From the NCBI RefSeq assembly GCF_003985145.1, contig NZ_ML133528.1, positions 186,001 to 250,000 on the forward strand: 64,000 nt of DNA, written 5' to 3'. Both the position numbers and the translations under genes were made by a program. Below, piece by piece: positions 1 through 8,411 of the stretch (the stretch's first letter is position 1; every line of letters starts with the position of its first letter). The stretch comes from Rhizobium anhuiense (GTDB lineage: Bacteria > Pseudomonadota > Alphaproteobacteria > Rhizobiales > Rhizobiaceae). The notes under the pieces were generated by a model, which was not told the DNA's origin, did no database searches, and saw only the letters and a program-made list of their open reading frames with translations.

Positions 1-1140
1 TTCACCATCGGCATCGACCTTGAGCTCGGCGCCGATCTGCTCGACGAATTCGATGCCGCTCTGCGGATCGATCGCCAGTATGTCCTTGACCTCCTGGGTC
101 AGTTCCAAAAGCAGGATATGGCGACGGCGCGGCGCCGATTCGCTCGCCTTGCCGTAAGACAGCACCTCGGTGGTATAGCCGACGGCGCGGTCGATGGTGC
201 GCAGCAGCTTCGGGGCGAAGCTCTTGACCATCGGATCGTCGACATCGACGAGACGGTCCGACATCAGCTGCGCCGACGCCAGGATATTGCGCATGTCGTG
301 ATTGATCTTGGAGACGGCAAGGCCGAGAGCGGCGAGGTTCTTCTGCTGCTTCAGCGTCTTCTGCAGCTCCATCTGCATCGAGGTGAGGTTGCGGCCGGCG
401 ACCGCCAGTTCGTCGCGGCCGCCGTCGCCGATATAGATATGGGCCGGGTTTTCCGGATCGGAGGAGAATTGCTGCATGCTGCCGGTCAGCCGGCGGATCG
501 GGCCGATCAGGATGCGGTTGATCGCAAAGAAGATCAGCGTCGCGGTGAAGACGGAGATCAGCACCGACAGAAGGAGGACGTTGCGGGAATAGGCGAACAT
601 CGCCGTGCGCAACTGCCTGTCCCTCATCACCACCTCGACGCCGGTGTTGGTGTCGCCGACGGGGCCATAGACGCGGATCATCCTGCTGCCGCCGAAGATC
701 AGCGTGTCGAGCGCATCGCGTATCGCCGTCATTGGCGGCACGTCGGTGAGATCATAGGCTTCATCGACGGAGGTCGGCATATCGGTGGTCGCCAGCAGCC
801 GCGAGGTGCCGTCCTTTCGCAGCACGATCGCCTTGGTGCCGGTTGCCTCCAGCGTTTCCTTCTGCAGCGCTCGCGGCAGCTCGACCGGCTGCAGCCCGTC
901 GATGACGATGGCGGCGGCGGCGGCCGTGTTCAGCCTGTCTTCCAGCCAGCGTATGCGCATGCTGGCAACCGAGGGGAAGAAGATCAGGATTTCGGCGAGC
1001 ATGATGAAGAAGACGGTGAGCCAGAGCAGCTTGCCGGAGAGCCCGCCGAACATGCGGGCAGACGGGCACGGCGCCCTCGCAGCCTCGCCGGCCGCAGGGG
1101 TCTCCGCCGAAGGATTGTCACCCTGGTCTTTCATCGGCAT
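1..1140 (-). CDS. Membrane sensor histidine kinase, C-terminus cut off by the window edge
   Basis: An open frame of 380 codons runs off the left edge without a stop. After a proline/alanine-rich cytoplasmic start there is a membrane segment at about residues 38-56, an extracytoplasmic segment of roughly 125 residues, and a second membrane segment near 183-205 that leads into a HAMP-like linker. The phosphoacceptor region follows, with His281 in the motif SKINHDMRNIL. The ATPase domain lies outside the window apart from its beginning. The start is the ATG at 1140; a second ATG two codons on is possible and a stop lies just upstream. The ligand is unknown and no response regulator gene is visible nearby. 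Assignment to the family is secure; the role is not. Confidence 0.85.
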   Translation of the reverse strand, partial: MPMKDQGDNPSAETPAAGEAARAPCPSARMFGGLSGKLLWLTVFFIMLAEILIFFPSVASMRIRWLEDRLNTAAAAAIVIDGLQPVELPRALQKETLEATGTKAIVLRKDGTSRLLATTDMPTSVDEAYDLTDVPPMTAIRDALDTLIFGGSRMIRVYGPVGDTNTGVEVVMRDRQLRTAMFAYSRNVLLLSVLISVFTATLIFFAINRILIGPIRRLTGSMQQFSSDPENPAHIYIGDGGRDELAVAGRNLTSMQMELQKTLKQQKNLAALGLAVSKINHDMRNILASAQLMSDRLVDVDDPMVKSFAPKLLRTIDRAVGYTTEVLSYGKASESAPRRRHILLLELTQEVKDILAIDPQSGIEFVEQIGAELKVDADGE

Positions 1141-1192
1141 TCGTGTCTCGCCCGATCGGCAGCATTTGCGCCGCCCTTACCGCTGGAGCTTT

Positions 1193-1220
1193 ATATTAGA
1201 CCAAGATGCTCCGCTTTCAA
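1193..1220 (-). promoter_or_regulatory. Sigma-70-like promoter of the histidine kinase gene
   Basis: On the minus strand TTGAAA (1220-1215) and TAATAT (1198-1193) are separated by 16 bases. The predicted start near 1186 would give a leader of about 45 bases before the ATG at 1140. Seen by eye only. Confidence 0.5.
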
Positions 1221-1432
1221 ATCTTTGCGAGCAGCGTCACGTCGTCACAAAGAAGCGTCCAGCTTGGAGAAGGAAGGCCCTTCCCCAACCTTTGCCCACA
1301 AGAGGGAGGGACCAATTTGCGGCGCCCACGCGGCAAATATCAGCCTTTCCGCGGGTGAAACGACGAAGTGGGAAGCGCCGGTGCGACAGGTTAGGTTTGG
1401 GGCGAGGTCTTTGCCCGGCGCGGGCCGGGCAG

Positions 1433-1462
1433 AAAAAACCAACGCCGCCCGGAGGCGGCGTT
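1433..1462 (-). terminator. Rho-independent terminator of the chemoreceptor gene
   Basis: On the minus strand a 9-bp perfect stem (AACGCCGCC / GGCGGCGTT, 4-base loop) is followed by GGTTTTTT. It starts 24 bases after the stop codon of the upstream chemoreceptor gene. Confidence 0.85.
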
Positions 1463-1485
1463 AAAAGGCGCGTGATCAGTAAAGC

Positions 1486-3483
1486 TTAGAACTCTTCCCA
1501 GCTCTGTTCGGCGGGCGCCGCGTTGCCGCCGAAAGCGCGGGTGACCTTGGCGATCGCCCGGCGGGCAGGCGAGGCGACCGGCCGGTGCGGCTCGTTGCGG
1601 ACGAGCGCCACAGGCGCCGGCGCACCGTCCGACAGTTTGAAGCGGGCAATGAGGCTCACCAGCCCATTGGCTTCGGCCGACAGCCTGTGCGTGGCGGCGG
1701 AGGTCTCTTCGACCATCGCGGCATTCTGCTGGGTTACCTGGTCCATCTGGTTGACGGCGGTATTGACTTCCTTGAGGCCGGTCGACTGTTCGGTCGCGGC
1801 TGTCGCGATCGAATGGATATGGTCGTTGATGGCGATGACGCGGGTGCCGATTTCGGCGAGCGCCTCGCCGGTCGCCTGCACCAGCTTGACGCCGACCTGC
1901 ACCTCGTCGCCCGACTTGGTGATCAGCGCCTTGATGTCCTTGGCCGCGGTTGCCGAACGCTGGGCCAGTTCGCGCACTTCCTGGGCGACCACCGCGAAGC
2001 CCTTTCCGGCCTCGCCGGCGCGGGCGGCCTCGACGCCGGCATTCAGCGCCAGCAGGTTGGTCTGGAAGGCGATCTCGTCGATGACGTTGATGATCTGGCT
2101 GATTTCGCGCGACGCCTGCTCGATGCGGCCCATGGCCTCGACGGCATTGCGCACGACGACGCCGGAGCGGCCGGCATTCTCCTTGGCTTCGGACACCATG
2201 ATGGTTGCTTCATGCGCCCGCTCGGTGGAATTCTGGACGACAGCGGTGATCTCATCGAGGGCGGCCGAAGTCTGTTCGAGGGCAGCCGCCTGCTGCTCGG
2301 TGCGCTTCGACAGGTCGTCGCTGGCATTGCGCAGTTCGGCGGTGTTGCCGTTCATCGCTTCCGTCGTCTCGCGCACTTCGCGCATCGTCGCCTGCAGGGT
2401 GACGAAGGTATTGTTGACGTTCTGCTGCAATTCGGCGAAGGCGCCCTGGAAGCTGCCGCGCATCGTCTGGGTGAGGTCGCCTTCGGCAAGGCTTGCGATG
2501 ACGCGGCGGGTCTCGCCGATGCCGGCATCGACGCTCGCCAGCAGCGTGTTGATGTTGCCGGCGAACTGGTTGAGGTTCTCGTCCTCGTAGTCCTTATCGA
2601 TGCGGTGGCCGAAATCGCCGGCCGCGGCCGCAGCCACGACGACGGACATGCTCGACTGCAGGTCGTCGCTCTTGGCGCGCATCGCCGCCTCCTGAGCGTT
2701 CAGGCGCTTGATGGCAAGGCCGTTCGCCTTGAAGACGGCGACCGCTGCGGCCATCTCGCCGATTTCATCCTGGCGTCCGGCGAAAGGAACCTCGGCCTCG
2801 AAATTGCCGTCGGCAACCTCCTTGATCGCATGGGTGACGCGCTTGATCGGGCGGCTCAGATGGCTGGTGCCGATGTAGAAGCCCATGCCGATGCCGGCCG
2901 AAATGCCGATGCCGGTGATGCTGAGGACGAGCATCAGCACCCAGGAGCGGAAGCTTTCGATCTCGGCGTTGACGGTCTGCAGCGCGGCCTTGTCGATGGC
3001 GACGACCGCGTCGATTTCCGCCTGGAACGCCTTGCGGTTGGCGCGGTTGGCCTCATTGTTGCCCTGTTGGCTGGCGGCCTCGGGGCCGACCTCGGTACCG
3101 AGGCGGGCCGTTTCCGCGCGGAAGGTGCGGAATTCCGCAGCGCGGGCGACAAGCTTGGCAAAACTGTCCTTCTCATCCTCGGGAACGAGCGGCGCCCAGC
3201 CCGCGATGACCTTGTCGATCTCGTCGAGGCCGGCCAGCAGGCCCTTGGCAAAATTCGGCGTATCCTTGATCGTCTTGGCGGCATAAATGCCGCGCGATTC
3301 CATCACCACCGCCGTCACGAAACGGTTGAGACGTTCGCCGGCATAGGCGCGGGTGGCGGCCTGTTCGTAAGCCGTCAGGTTGCGACTGTATTCGTGCATC
3401 GCGGACAATGCCGTTGCGCCGATCAGAAGCGCGACCGCGCCCATCACGCACACCAGCAGATTAATTTTGCCACGGATCTTCAA
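1486..3483 (-). CDS. Transmembrane methyl-accepting chemotaxis protein
   Basis: A 665-residue chemoreceptor that would signal through CheA/CheW to the flagellar motor. It has a membrane segment near residues 10-30, a periplasmic helical domain to about 180 that looks like a four-helix-bundle sensor, a second membrane segment near 180-205, and a HAMP domain. The cytoplasmic signalling hairpin has the highly conserved tip around residues 465-500 (EIAFQTNLLALNAGVEAARA). The protein ends in SWEEF, which resembles the CheR-docking pentapeptide NWETF of enteric receptors. The start is a TTG at 3483 with a good AGGAGGG Shine-Dalgarno eight bases upstream; no ATG fits. The ligand is unknown. Confidence 0.93.
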   Translation of the reverse strand: MKIRGKINLLVCVMGAVALLIGATALSAMHEYSRNLTAYEQAATRAYAGERLNRFVTAVVMESRGIYAAKTIKDTPNFAKGLLAGLDEIDKVIAGWAPLVPEDEKDSFAKLVARAAEFRTFRAETARLGTEVGPEAASQQGNNEANRANRKAFQAEIDAVVAIDKAALQTVNAEIESFRSWVLMLVLSITGIGISAGIGMGFYIGTSHLSRPIKRVTHAIKEVADGNFEAEVPFAGRQDEIGEMAAAVAVFKANGLAIKRLNAQEAAMRAKSDDLQSSMSVVVAAAAAGDFGHRIDKDYEDENLNQFAGNINTLLASVDAGIGETRRVIASLAEGDLTQTMRGSFQGAFAELQQNVNNTFVTLQATMREVRETTEAMNGNTAELRNASDDLSKRTEQQAAALEQTSAALDEITAVVQNSTERAHEATIMVSEAKENAGRSGVVVRNAVEAMGRIEQASREISQIINVIDEIAFQTNLLALNAGVEAARAGEAGKGFAVVAQEVRELAQRSATAAKDIKALITKSGDEVQVGVKLVQATGEALAEIGTRVIAINDHIHSIATAATEQSTGLKEVNTAVNQMDQVTQQNAAMVEETSAATHRLSAEANGLVSLIARFKLSDGAPAPVALVRNEPHRPVASPARRAIAKVTRAFGGNAAPAEQSWEEF

Positions 3484-3764
3484 TGCAATGCCCTCCTAGC
3501 TACGCCACTGCCTGGAAAGCAAATTCCAGCCCATGCGCTGAATATCGGCGACATTTATTAAAGTTAGATTTCCAATATTTACGATTATGCCGAGGGAAAA
3601 TTATCCCTGTTGGACGCGGTCGCGGGACGTAACCCCCTGCAAACCAGGCTTATCGATCGCTTGCGGCACCAAATTACAACCGCTCGGAGCAAGCGGAAAT
3701 TCTTAACACCAGAGTGCGAAAATTACTTCGGGCCGACGGCGCAAAGTGAAATTATCGGGTATAA
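3484..3764. other. Divergent intergenic region between chemoreceptor and rpmH
   Basis: About 280 bases upstream of both the chemoreceptor (leftward) and the rpmH promoter (rightward). It contains AT-rich stretches around 3545-3610 that could hold the chemoreceptor promoter, but I could not choose a convincing -35/-10 pair. No gene or RNA recognised. Confidence 0.4.
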
Positions 3765-3793
3765 TTGACTTTCTAAGCCTTCATCCGTATAAG
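3765..3793 (+). promoter_or_regulatory. Promoter of the rpmH-rnpA-yidC operon
   Basis: TTGACT (3765-3770) and TATAAG (3788-3793) are spaced by exactly 17 bases, close to the sigma-70 consensus. Transcription would begin near 3800, giving a leader of about 100 bases before rpmH. This is one of the best promoter matches in the window, as expected for a ribosomal protein gene. Confidence 0.75.
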
Positions 3794-3900
3794 CCGCCGC
3801 ACGTCCGGTCACTCAGCCTTTTTGGCTCGCCCGTTCGAAAAACAACGCTCCTTGCATTATGCAAATTCAAGAAGGGCCGCACTCCGCGGTATTCAAATAA

Positions 3901-4035
3901 ATGAAGCGTACCTACCAACCATCCAAGCTTGTTCGCAAGCGTCGCCACGGCTTCCGTGCGCGCATGTCCACGAAGGGTGGCCGCAAGGTCATCGCTGCCC
4001 GCCGCGCGCAGGGCCGCAAGCGTCTTTCGGCTTAA
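3901..4035 (+). CDS. rpmH: Large ribosomal subunit protein bL34
   Basis: A 44-residue, strongly basic protein starting MKRTYQPSKLVRKRRHGFR and ending in RRAQGRKRLSA, the diagnostic bL34 sequence over its full usual length. It binds 23S rRNA in the large subunit. It is the first gene of the conserved rpmH-rnpA-yidC cluster, 21 bases ahead of rnpA, and its promoter lies about 110 bases upstream. The start ATG at 3901 is the only sensible one. Confidence 0.98.
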   Translation: MKRTYQPSKLVRKRRHGFRARMSTKGGRKVIAARRAQGRKRLSA

Positions 4036-4056
4036 GGCCGGATTGCCCGGTAAGAG

Positions 4057-4458
4057 ATGGCGGGCGAATTGACGACCAGTGAGAAGAAACACACTGTCGG
4101 GCGGCTGAAGAGCCGCCCGCAGTTTCTTGCCGCGCGCGAGGGCGAAAAACGCCGGGGCGGCCTCTTCCTTCTCGAAGTCCTCGACCGGAAGGAACCCGAC
4201 AGCCAAGCCCGTGTCGGTTTTACAGTCACCAAAAAACATGGCAACGCGGTCGAACGGAACCGTATGCGCCGCCGCCTGAAAGAGGCGGTGCGGCTTCATG
4301 CGGGGTTTGCAATGCAGCCCGGACACGACTATGTGGTTGTCGCGCGCAGGGACGTGCTTCAGGCGTCCTTCAAAGAATTGGCCGCGGAACTGAAATCCCG
4401 CGTGGAAACCAGGCCGAAACACCGGCGCTCCGGAGACGGACGCCCCAGGAACGTATGA
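4057..4458 (+). CDS. rnpA: Ribonuclease P protein component
   Basis: A 133-residue basic protein that assists the RNase P RNA in removing 5' leaders from pre-tRNAs. The family signature is clear: phenylalanine near the N-terminal part (RPQFLAAREG) and the RNR segment (GNAVERNRMRRRLKEAVR) at about residues 63-80. The C-terminal tail is rich in arginine. It follows rpmH directly and its stop codon overlaps the yidC start (ATGATGG), so the two are probably translationally coupled. Confidence 0.96.
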   Translation: MAGELTTSEKKHTVGRLKSRPQFLAAREGEKRRGGLFLLEVLDRKEPDSQARVGFTVTKKHGNAVERNRMRRRLKEAVRLHAGFAMQPGHDYVVVARRDVLQASFKELAAELKSRVETRPKHRRSGDGRPRNV

Positions 4459-6251
4459 TGGAAAACAACCGCAATTACTTCATTGCGATCGCTCTCTCGG
4501 TGCTGATCGTCCTCGGCTGGCAGTTTCTCTATATGAATCCGCGCATCGAGACCCAGCGCAAGGCGCAGGAAGCCCAGAAGGCGCAGCAGCAGACCGAGCA
4601 GGCGCAGCAGCCCGCAGCAAGCGGTCAGGCGCCGGCCCAGCCGAGCGGTGCGGCCCCTTCCAGCCAGGCGGCCGCGACGGCGACGCTCGAGCAAGCGCTG
4701 CAGAAGTCGCCGCGCATTGTCATCGATACCCCGGCACTTTCCGGTTCGATCAACCTTGCCGGCGCCCGCCTCGACGATCTGAAGCTCAAGGGCTATCACG
4801 AGACCGTCGACGACTCGAGCCCGATCATCACGCTGTTCAGCCCGGCCGAAACCAAGGACGGCTATTTCACCGAACTCGGCTATATCGGCAGCGATGCGAC
4901 GGGCAGCGTTCCCGGTCCCTCGACGCTCTGGACCGCACCTGAGGGCGCCAAGCTCACCGAAAAGACGCCGGTGACGCTGACCTATACGAACGACAAGGGC
5001 CTGACCTTCACCCGCACCATCTCCGTCGATGAACGCTACATGTTCACCGTCGCCGACAAGATCCAGAATGCCGGCCAGGCGCCCGCTTCGCTGAATTCCT
5101 ACGGCCGCGTCACGCGCTACAACAAGCCGACGACGCCATCGGTCTACGTCCTGCATGAAGGCTTCATCGGCGTCATCGGCGATGACGGCCTGGTGGAAAC
5201 CAAATATACCGCCGCCGAGAAGGAAGCCGTGAAGCCGGCCAAATCCACCGGCGGCTGGCTCGGCATCACCGACAAATACTGGGCCGCGACGATCGTCCCG
5301 CCGCAGGCCAGTCCCTATGAGGCAAGCTTCTCGCATTTTCCCGACGGTCAGCCGCGCTATCAGGCCGACTACAAGGAAGATGCCTTCACCGTTGCGCCGG
5401 GCCAATCGATCGAGCTGAAGAACCTCGTCTTTGCCGGCGCCAAGGAAGTGCCCGTCATCGACGGCTATGAGGCGAGCTACTCGATTCCGAAGTTCGACCG
5501 TCTGATCGACTGGGGCTGGTTCTATTTCATCACCAAGCCGATGTTCAAGCTGATGGACTTCTTCTTCCGCTACTTCGGCAATTTCGGCGTGGCGATCCTG
5601 TGCACCACCATCGTCGTCAAGCTCCTGTTCTTCCCGCTCGCCAGCAAGCAATATGCTTCGATGGCCAACATGAAGCGCATGCAGCCGAAGATGGAGGAGT
5701 TGAAGGCGAAATTCGCCGACGACCGCATGGGGCTGCAGCAGGCGACGATGCAGCTCTACAAGGACGAGAAGATCAATCCGATCGCCGGCTGCTGGCCGGT
5801 GGCGCTGCAGATCCCGATCTTCTTCTCGCTCTACAAGGTGATCTACATCACCATCGAGATGCGGCATGCGCCCTTCTTCGGCTGGATCAAGGATCTTTCG
5901 GCGCCCGATCCGACGACGATCGTCAATCTGTTCGGCCTGCTGCCCTTCGAGGCCCCGACCTTGCTGCATCTCGGCGTCTGGCCGCTGATCATGGGCATCA
6001 CCATGTTCGTGCAGATGCGCATGAACCCGACCCCGCCCGATCCGACCCAGGCGATGATCTTCAACTGGATGCCGCTGGTGTTCATGTTCATGCTGGCAAG
6101 CTTCCCGGCCGGCCTCGTCATCTACTGGGCCTGGAACAACACGCTCTCGGTGCTGCAGCAGTCGGTGATCATGAGGCGCCACGGCGTCAAGGTCGAACTC
6201 TTCGACAATCTGAAGGGCCTGTTCCGACGAAAAGAAGCGCCATCGAAATGA
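4455..6251 (+). CDS. yidC: Membrane protein insertase YidC/OxaI family
   Basis: A 598-residue insertase that helps fold and insert inner-membrane proteins alone or with SecYEG. It has an N-terminal membrane anchor (residues about 7-24), a Gln/Ala-rich linker, a large periplasmic beta domain typical of Gram-negative YidC (to about 350), and the conserved five-helix core from about residue 355 on, including GCWPVALQIPIFFSLYKV and the C-terminal pair of helices (LASFPAGLVIYWAWNN). The start overlaps the rnpA stop by four bases; the next ATG, at 4458, is an equally plausible start that shortens the protein by one residue. A terminator follows. Confidence 0.97.
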   Translation: MMENNRNYFIAIALSVLIVLGWQFLYMNPRIETQRKAQEAQKAQQQTEQAQQPAASGQAPAQPSGAAPSSQAAATATLEQALQKSPRIVIDTPALSGSINLAGARLDDLKLKGYHETVDDSSPIITLFSPAETKDGYFTELGYIGSDATGSVPGPSTLWTAPEGAKLTEKTPVTLTYTNDKGLTFTRTISVDERYMFTVADKIQNAGQAPASLNSYGRVTRYNKPTTPSVYVLHEGFIGVIGDDGLVETKYTAAEKEAVKPAKSTGGWLGITDKYWAATIVPPQASPYEASFSHFPDGQPRYQADYKEDAFTVAPGQSIELKNLVFAGAKEVPVIDGYEASYSIPKFDRLIDWGWFYFITKPMFKLMDFFFRYFGNFGVAILCTTIVVKLLFFPLASKQYASMANMKRMQPKMEELKAKFADDRMGLQQATMQLYKDEKINPIAGCWPVALQIPIFFSLYKVIYITIEMRHAPFFGWIKDLSAPDPTTIVNLFGLLPFEAPTLLHLGVWPLIMGITMFVQMRMNPTPPDPTQAMIFNWMPLVFMFMLASFPAGLVIYWAWNNTLSVLQQSVIMRRHGVKVELFDNLKGLFRRKEAPSK

Positions 6252-6260
6252 CGCCTGCCA

Positions 6261-6288
6261 AGCCCCGCTCCGGCGGGGCTTTTCTTTT
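6261..6288 (+). terminator. Rho-independent terminator after yidC
   Basis: AGCCCCG (6261-6267) pairs with CGGGGCT (6274-6280) around a CTCCGG loop, followed by TTTCTTTT. It lies 10 bases past the yidC stop and separates the operon from engB. Confidence 0.85.
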
Positions 6289-6405
6289 CCGGGCGTCGGA
6301 GAAGGACGCAGGGTAAGACCCTGCAAGCCGCCTCTAAAGCTTGACATCTGCCCGCAAAACCATGAAGCCCGGTAAGACACCCAACCCAGAGATTGCAGAG
6401 CCCGC

Positions 6406-7059
6406 ATGCCCGACACCGAAAAGCCGCTCTTCGGCCACCCATGGATCTTCATCCGCGGCGTGCCATCCCTGAACTTCCTGCCGCCGGAAGGGCCGCTGGA
6501 GGTGGCCTTCGCCGGGCGCTCGAATGTCGGCAAATCCTCGCTGATCAACGCACTGGTCGGCCAGAAGGGCCTGGCGCGCACCTCGAACACGCCGGGACGC
6601 ACGCAGGAACTCAACTATTTCGTTCCCGACGGCTATTCCGGCGAAGGCGGCGACCTGCCGCCGATGGCGATCGTCGACATGCCGGGCTATGGTTATGCGC
6701 AGGCGCCGAAGGAGCAGGTCGACAAGTGGACCAAGCTGGTTTTCGATTATCTGCGCGGCCGCGCGACGCTGAAGCGCGTCTACGTGCTGATCGACAGCCG
6801 CCACGGCATCAAGAAGAATGACGACGACGTGCTTGACCTGCTCGACAAGGCTGCCGTCTCCTACCAGATCGTGCTGACCAAGACCGACAAGATCAAGGCG
6901 GCCGGCGTGCCGAAGCTGCTGGCCGAAACAGCCGACAAGATCCGCAAGCGCCCGGCCGCCTATCCCGGCGTGCTCTCCACCTCCTCGGAAAAGGGCGATG
7001 GGTTGGACGATCTGCGCCAGGCGATTGGCGAAACCGTCGGCATCGCCCGCTGGAAGTAG
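6406..7059 (+). CDS. engB: Ribosome biogenesis GTP-binding protein EngB/YsxC
   Basis: A 217-residue GTPase of the TRAFAC class, needed for late 50S subunit assembly. The GTP-binding motifs are all present: P-loop GRSNVGKSSL near residues 38-47, switch I threonine in NTPGRTQ, G3 in DMPGYGYA near 95, and G4 TKTDK near 153. The length is typical. It follows yidC, as in many alphaproteobacteria, but a terminator intervenes, so it probably has its own promoter in the 6290-6400 gap or receives read-through. Confidence 0.96.
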   Translation: MPDTEKPLFGHPWIFIRGVPSLNFLPPEGPLEVAFAGRSNVGKSSLINALVGQKGLARTSNTPGRTQELNYFVPDGYSGEGGDLPPMAIVDMPGYGYAQAPKEQVDKWTKLVFDYLRGRATLKRVYVLIDSRHGIKKNDDDVLDLLDKAAVSYQIVLTKTDKIKAAGVPKLLAETADKIRKRPAAYPGVLSTSSEKGDGLDDLRQAIGETVGIARWK

Positions 7060-7152
7060 AAGGCGCACGCGCCCCGGACGCGGAGCCCTGTTTGGTGTAA
7101 AGGTCTCCGCGGCACCCATAAGTTGAAGACAGCGCAATCGGAAAACTAACGG

Positions 7153-7181
7153 TTGACGACGCAAGCTTGATGAGCTAGATA
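7153..7181 (+). promoter_or_regulatory. Candidate promoter of cspA with long leader
   Basis: TTGACG (7153-7158) and TAGATA (7176-7181) are 17 bases apart. The start near 7188 would give a 5' leader of about 140 bases before the cspA ATG, and long leaders are typical of cold-shock mRNAs. The rest of the gap 7060-7326 shows no gene. Confidence 0.55.
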
Positions 7182-7326
7182 GCGAGCATCGAATTTTGCT
7201 TGCTGGCTTGGTTATCGCGCGATTGGCACCGCGCTCTGAACGAACTTCCTTTCAAAAATCGCTATCATCATCCGCATCGCCTTGGCGTTACGGTTCTTCA
7301 ATATTGCTATGAAAGGGTTCATCATC

Positions 7327-7536
7327 ATGGCCACTGGCACAGTTAAATGGTTCAACTCCACCAAAGGCTTCGGCTTCATTCAGCCTGACAATGGCGGCGA
7401 TGACGCCTTCGTTCACATCTCCGCCGTCGAGCGCGCCGGAATGCGCGAACTCGTCGAAGGCCAGAAGATCGGCTTCGATCTCGAGCGCGACAACAAGTCG
7501 GGCAAGATGTCCGCCTGCAATCTCCAGAACGCTTAA
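7327..7536 (+). CDS. cspA: Cold shock domain protein (CspA family)
   Basis: A 69-residue single cold-shock domain that binds single-stranded nucleic acid and probably acts as an RNA chaperone. It has the RNP1 motif KGFGFIQP and RNP2 motif DAFVHISAV. The start is the ATG at 7327, the standard MATGTVKWFN beginning of the family, with AAAGGG nine bases upstream; an in-frame start at 7282 would add 15 residues and lacks a ribosome binding site. A long leader upstream and a strong terminator downstream make it a single-gene transcript. Whether it is cold-induced cannot be told from sequence. Confidence 0.95.
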   Translation: MATGTVKWFNSTKGFGFIQPDNGGDDAFVHISAVERAGMRELVEGQKIGFDLERDNKSGKMSACNLQNA

Positions 7537-7600
7537 TTCGGTATCTGCTTCCCTTTGACCACGGATGTACTGGCACTGCCGGAAGCACGTTATCAATCCA

Positions 7601-7628
7601 AGGCCAGGCGATTTGCCTGGCCTTTTTT
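7601..7628 (+). terminator. Rho-independent terminator of cspA
   Basis: AGGCCAGGC (7601-7609) pairs with GCCTGGCCT (7615-7623), with the final T of the stem beginning the run of six T. It lies 65 bases after the cspA stop. Confidence 0.9.
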
Positions 7629-7669
7629 GTTTTCGCTCGCGCGTCGAGCCCTCCAATATCGGAGCCAAC

Positions 7670-7894
7670 ATGACTGAGACATACAGCAAATCTCGCCAGC
7701 GGGCGGAGATTGCCTTCGGCAACGTCCATACCCAATTCTTCGCGAAGAACCAGGCGGCCGAAGAGCTTGAATCCGACGCCCAATCGCAACAGGCGAAGAC
7801 GTTGCGGCTTCGGGAAGCCCGGCTTGCTAGGGAACAGAGTGACCGGGTATCGGCAACCTCGGCCCTCATTGCCAAACGCGCCAGGGCCCGCTGA
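7670..7894 (+). CDS. Small uncharacterised charged protein downstream of cspA
   Basis: A 74-residue protein with no family I recognise. It begins MTETYSKSRQRAEIAFG and is rich in Ala, Glu, Gln and Arg, without cysteines, signal peptide or membrane segment. Residues 28-60 look mostly helical and could form a short coiled coil. The ATG at 7670 is preceded by GGAGCC at a suitable distance, and codon use matches the neighbours, so I believe it is real. It lies 40 bases after the cspA terminator, so it is either read-through dependent or has its own promoter. Function unknown. Confidence 0.7.
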   Translation: MTETYSKSRQRAEIAFGNVHTQFFAKNQAAEELESDAQSQQAKTLRLREARLAREQSDRVSATSALIAKRARAR

Positions 7895-8014
7895 GATCAC
7901 AACCCGATCGACAAGGCTCGGGATTTAAACCGCATCTGAAATGACGGGCTTGCAGATCGCGCGCTGCAGCATGCCGAAGGCGTGCTGGCATTCACTCGCA
8001 CCAAGGAAGCGTCA

Positions 8015-8290
8015 ATGGCAGAGACTGCGAACGAACTTCAATCGATCAATACGGCCTGGCAGATCGCCATTCAGGAGATCCTGCGCATGGTGATCAGAGA
8101 CATGTATCACGGCGGCGGCGAAGCGTCGTTCAGGACCCATATCAAGCGTATCGAAGAAGCGGCCGTCGACAGCATCTACACGGATTTGCGGCTGCGCGGG
8201 ACAGATGAATGGACGGAAGTGCTGGTCAAGGAAAGGGCGAGCAATTTCGTCACGACCCTGCTGACGTCATTTACCTATGACCGGGCCTAA
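8015..8290 (+). CDS. Uncharacterised small protein before the HisKA_2 kinase
   Basis: A 91-residue protein of unknown function, mostly predicted helix with a single glycine-rich break (MYHGGGEASF) near residue 35. There is no signal peptide, membrane segment or metal motif. I chose the ATG at 8015 because AAGGAAG lies just upstream; a start at 7982 would add 11 residues. It precedes a sensor kinase gene by 121 bases in the same direction, with a small hairpin between them. A role in the same signalling pathway is possible but only a guess from position. Confidence 0.65.
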   Translation: MAETANELQSINTAWQIAIQEILRMVIRDMYHGGGEASFRTHIKRIEEAAVDSIYTDLRLRGTDEWTEVLVKERASNFVTTLLTSFTYDRA

Positions 8291-8308
8291 ATCATCCTGT
8301 GGCCGGCA

Positions 8309-8329
8309 ATCGGCGGACGTGCCGCCGAT
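8309..8329 (+). terminator. Hairpin after the small gene, weak terminator candidate
   Basis: ATCGGCGG and CCGCCGAT form a perfect 8-bp stem with a 5-base loop, 18 bases after the stop at 8290. There is no T-run, so it may only attenuate or stabilise the transcript end. Confidence 0.35.
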
Positions 8330-8411
8330 CAACGCTTGCGTCCCCGCAGGTTTTAAAGCAACCCTAGTTCTCCTGCTGTGCGGGAGCAGCCGCGTCCAAG
8401 AGTAAGATTTG

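Larger units (their letters stand above)
1141..1485. other. Intergenic region between two minus-strand genes
   Basis: A 345-base gap. It holds the terminator of the chemoreceptor gene at its right end and the promoter of the histidine kinase at its left end. The middle part (about 1230-1430) is GC-rich and shows no convincing gene or RNA; the open frames that cross it have no family resemblance. Confidence 0.5.

Noticed and set aside
118..1464. A 448-codon plus-strand open frame at the left edge
   Set aside because: It is antisense to a clear histidine kinase and then crosses an intergenic region; composition is shadow-like.
3760..3765. A perfect TATAAT upstream of rpmH
   Set aside because: No -35-like sequence lies 16-18 bases upstream, and it overlaps the better TTGACT-N17-TATAAG promoter.
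4359..6614. A 751-codon minus-strand open frame across yidC and engB
   Set aside because: It is antisense to two well-identified genes and has no recognisable domain.
7282..7326. Longer start for cspA
   Set aside because: The family begins at MATGTVKWF and the ribosome binding site fits 7327; the added residues have no counterpart.
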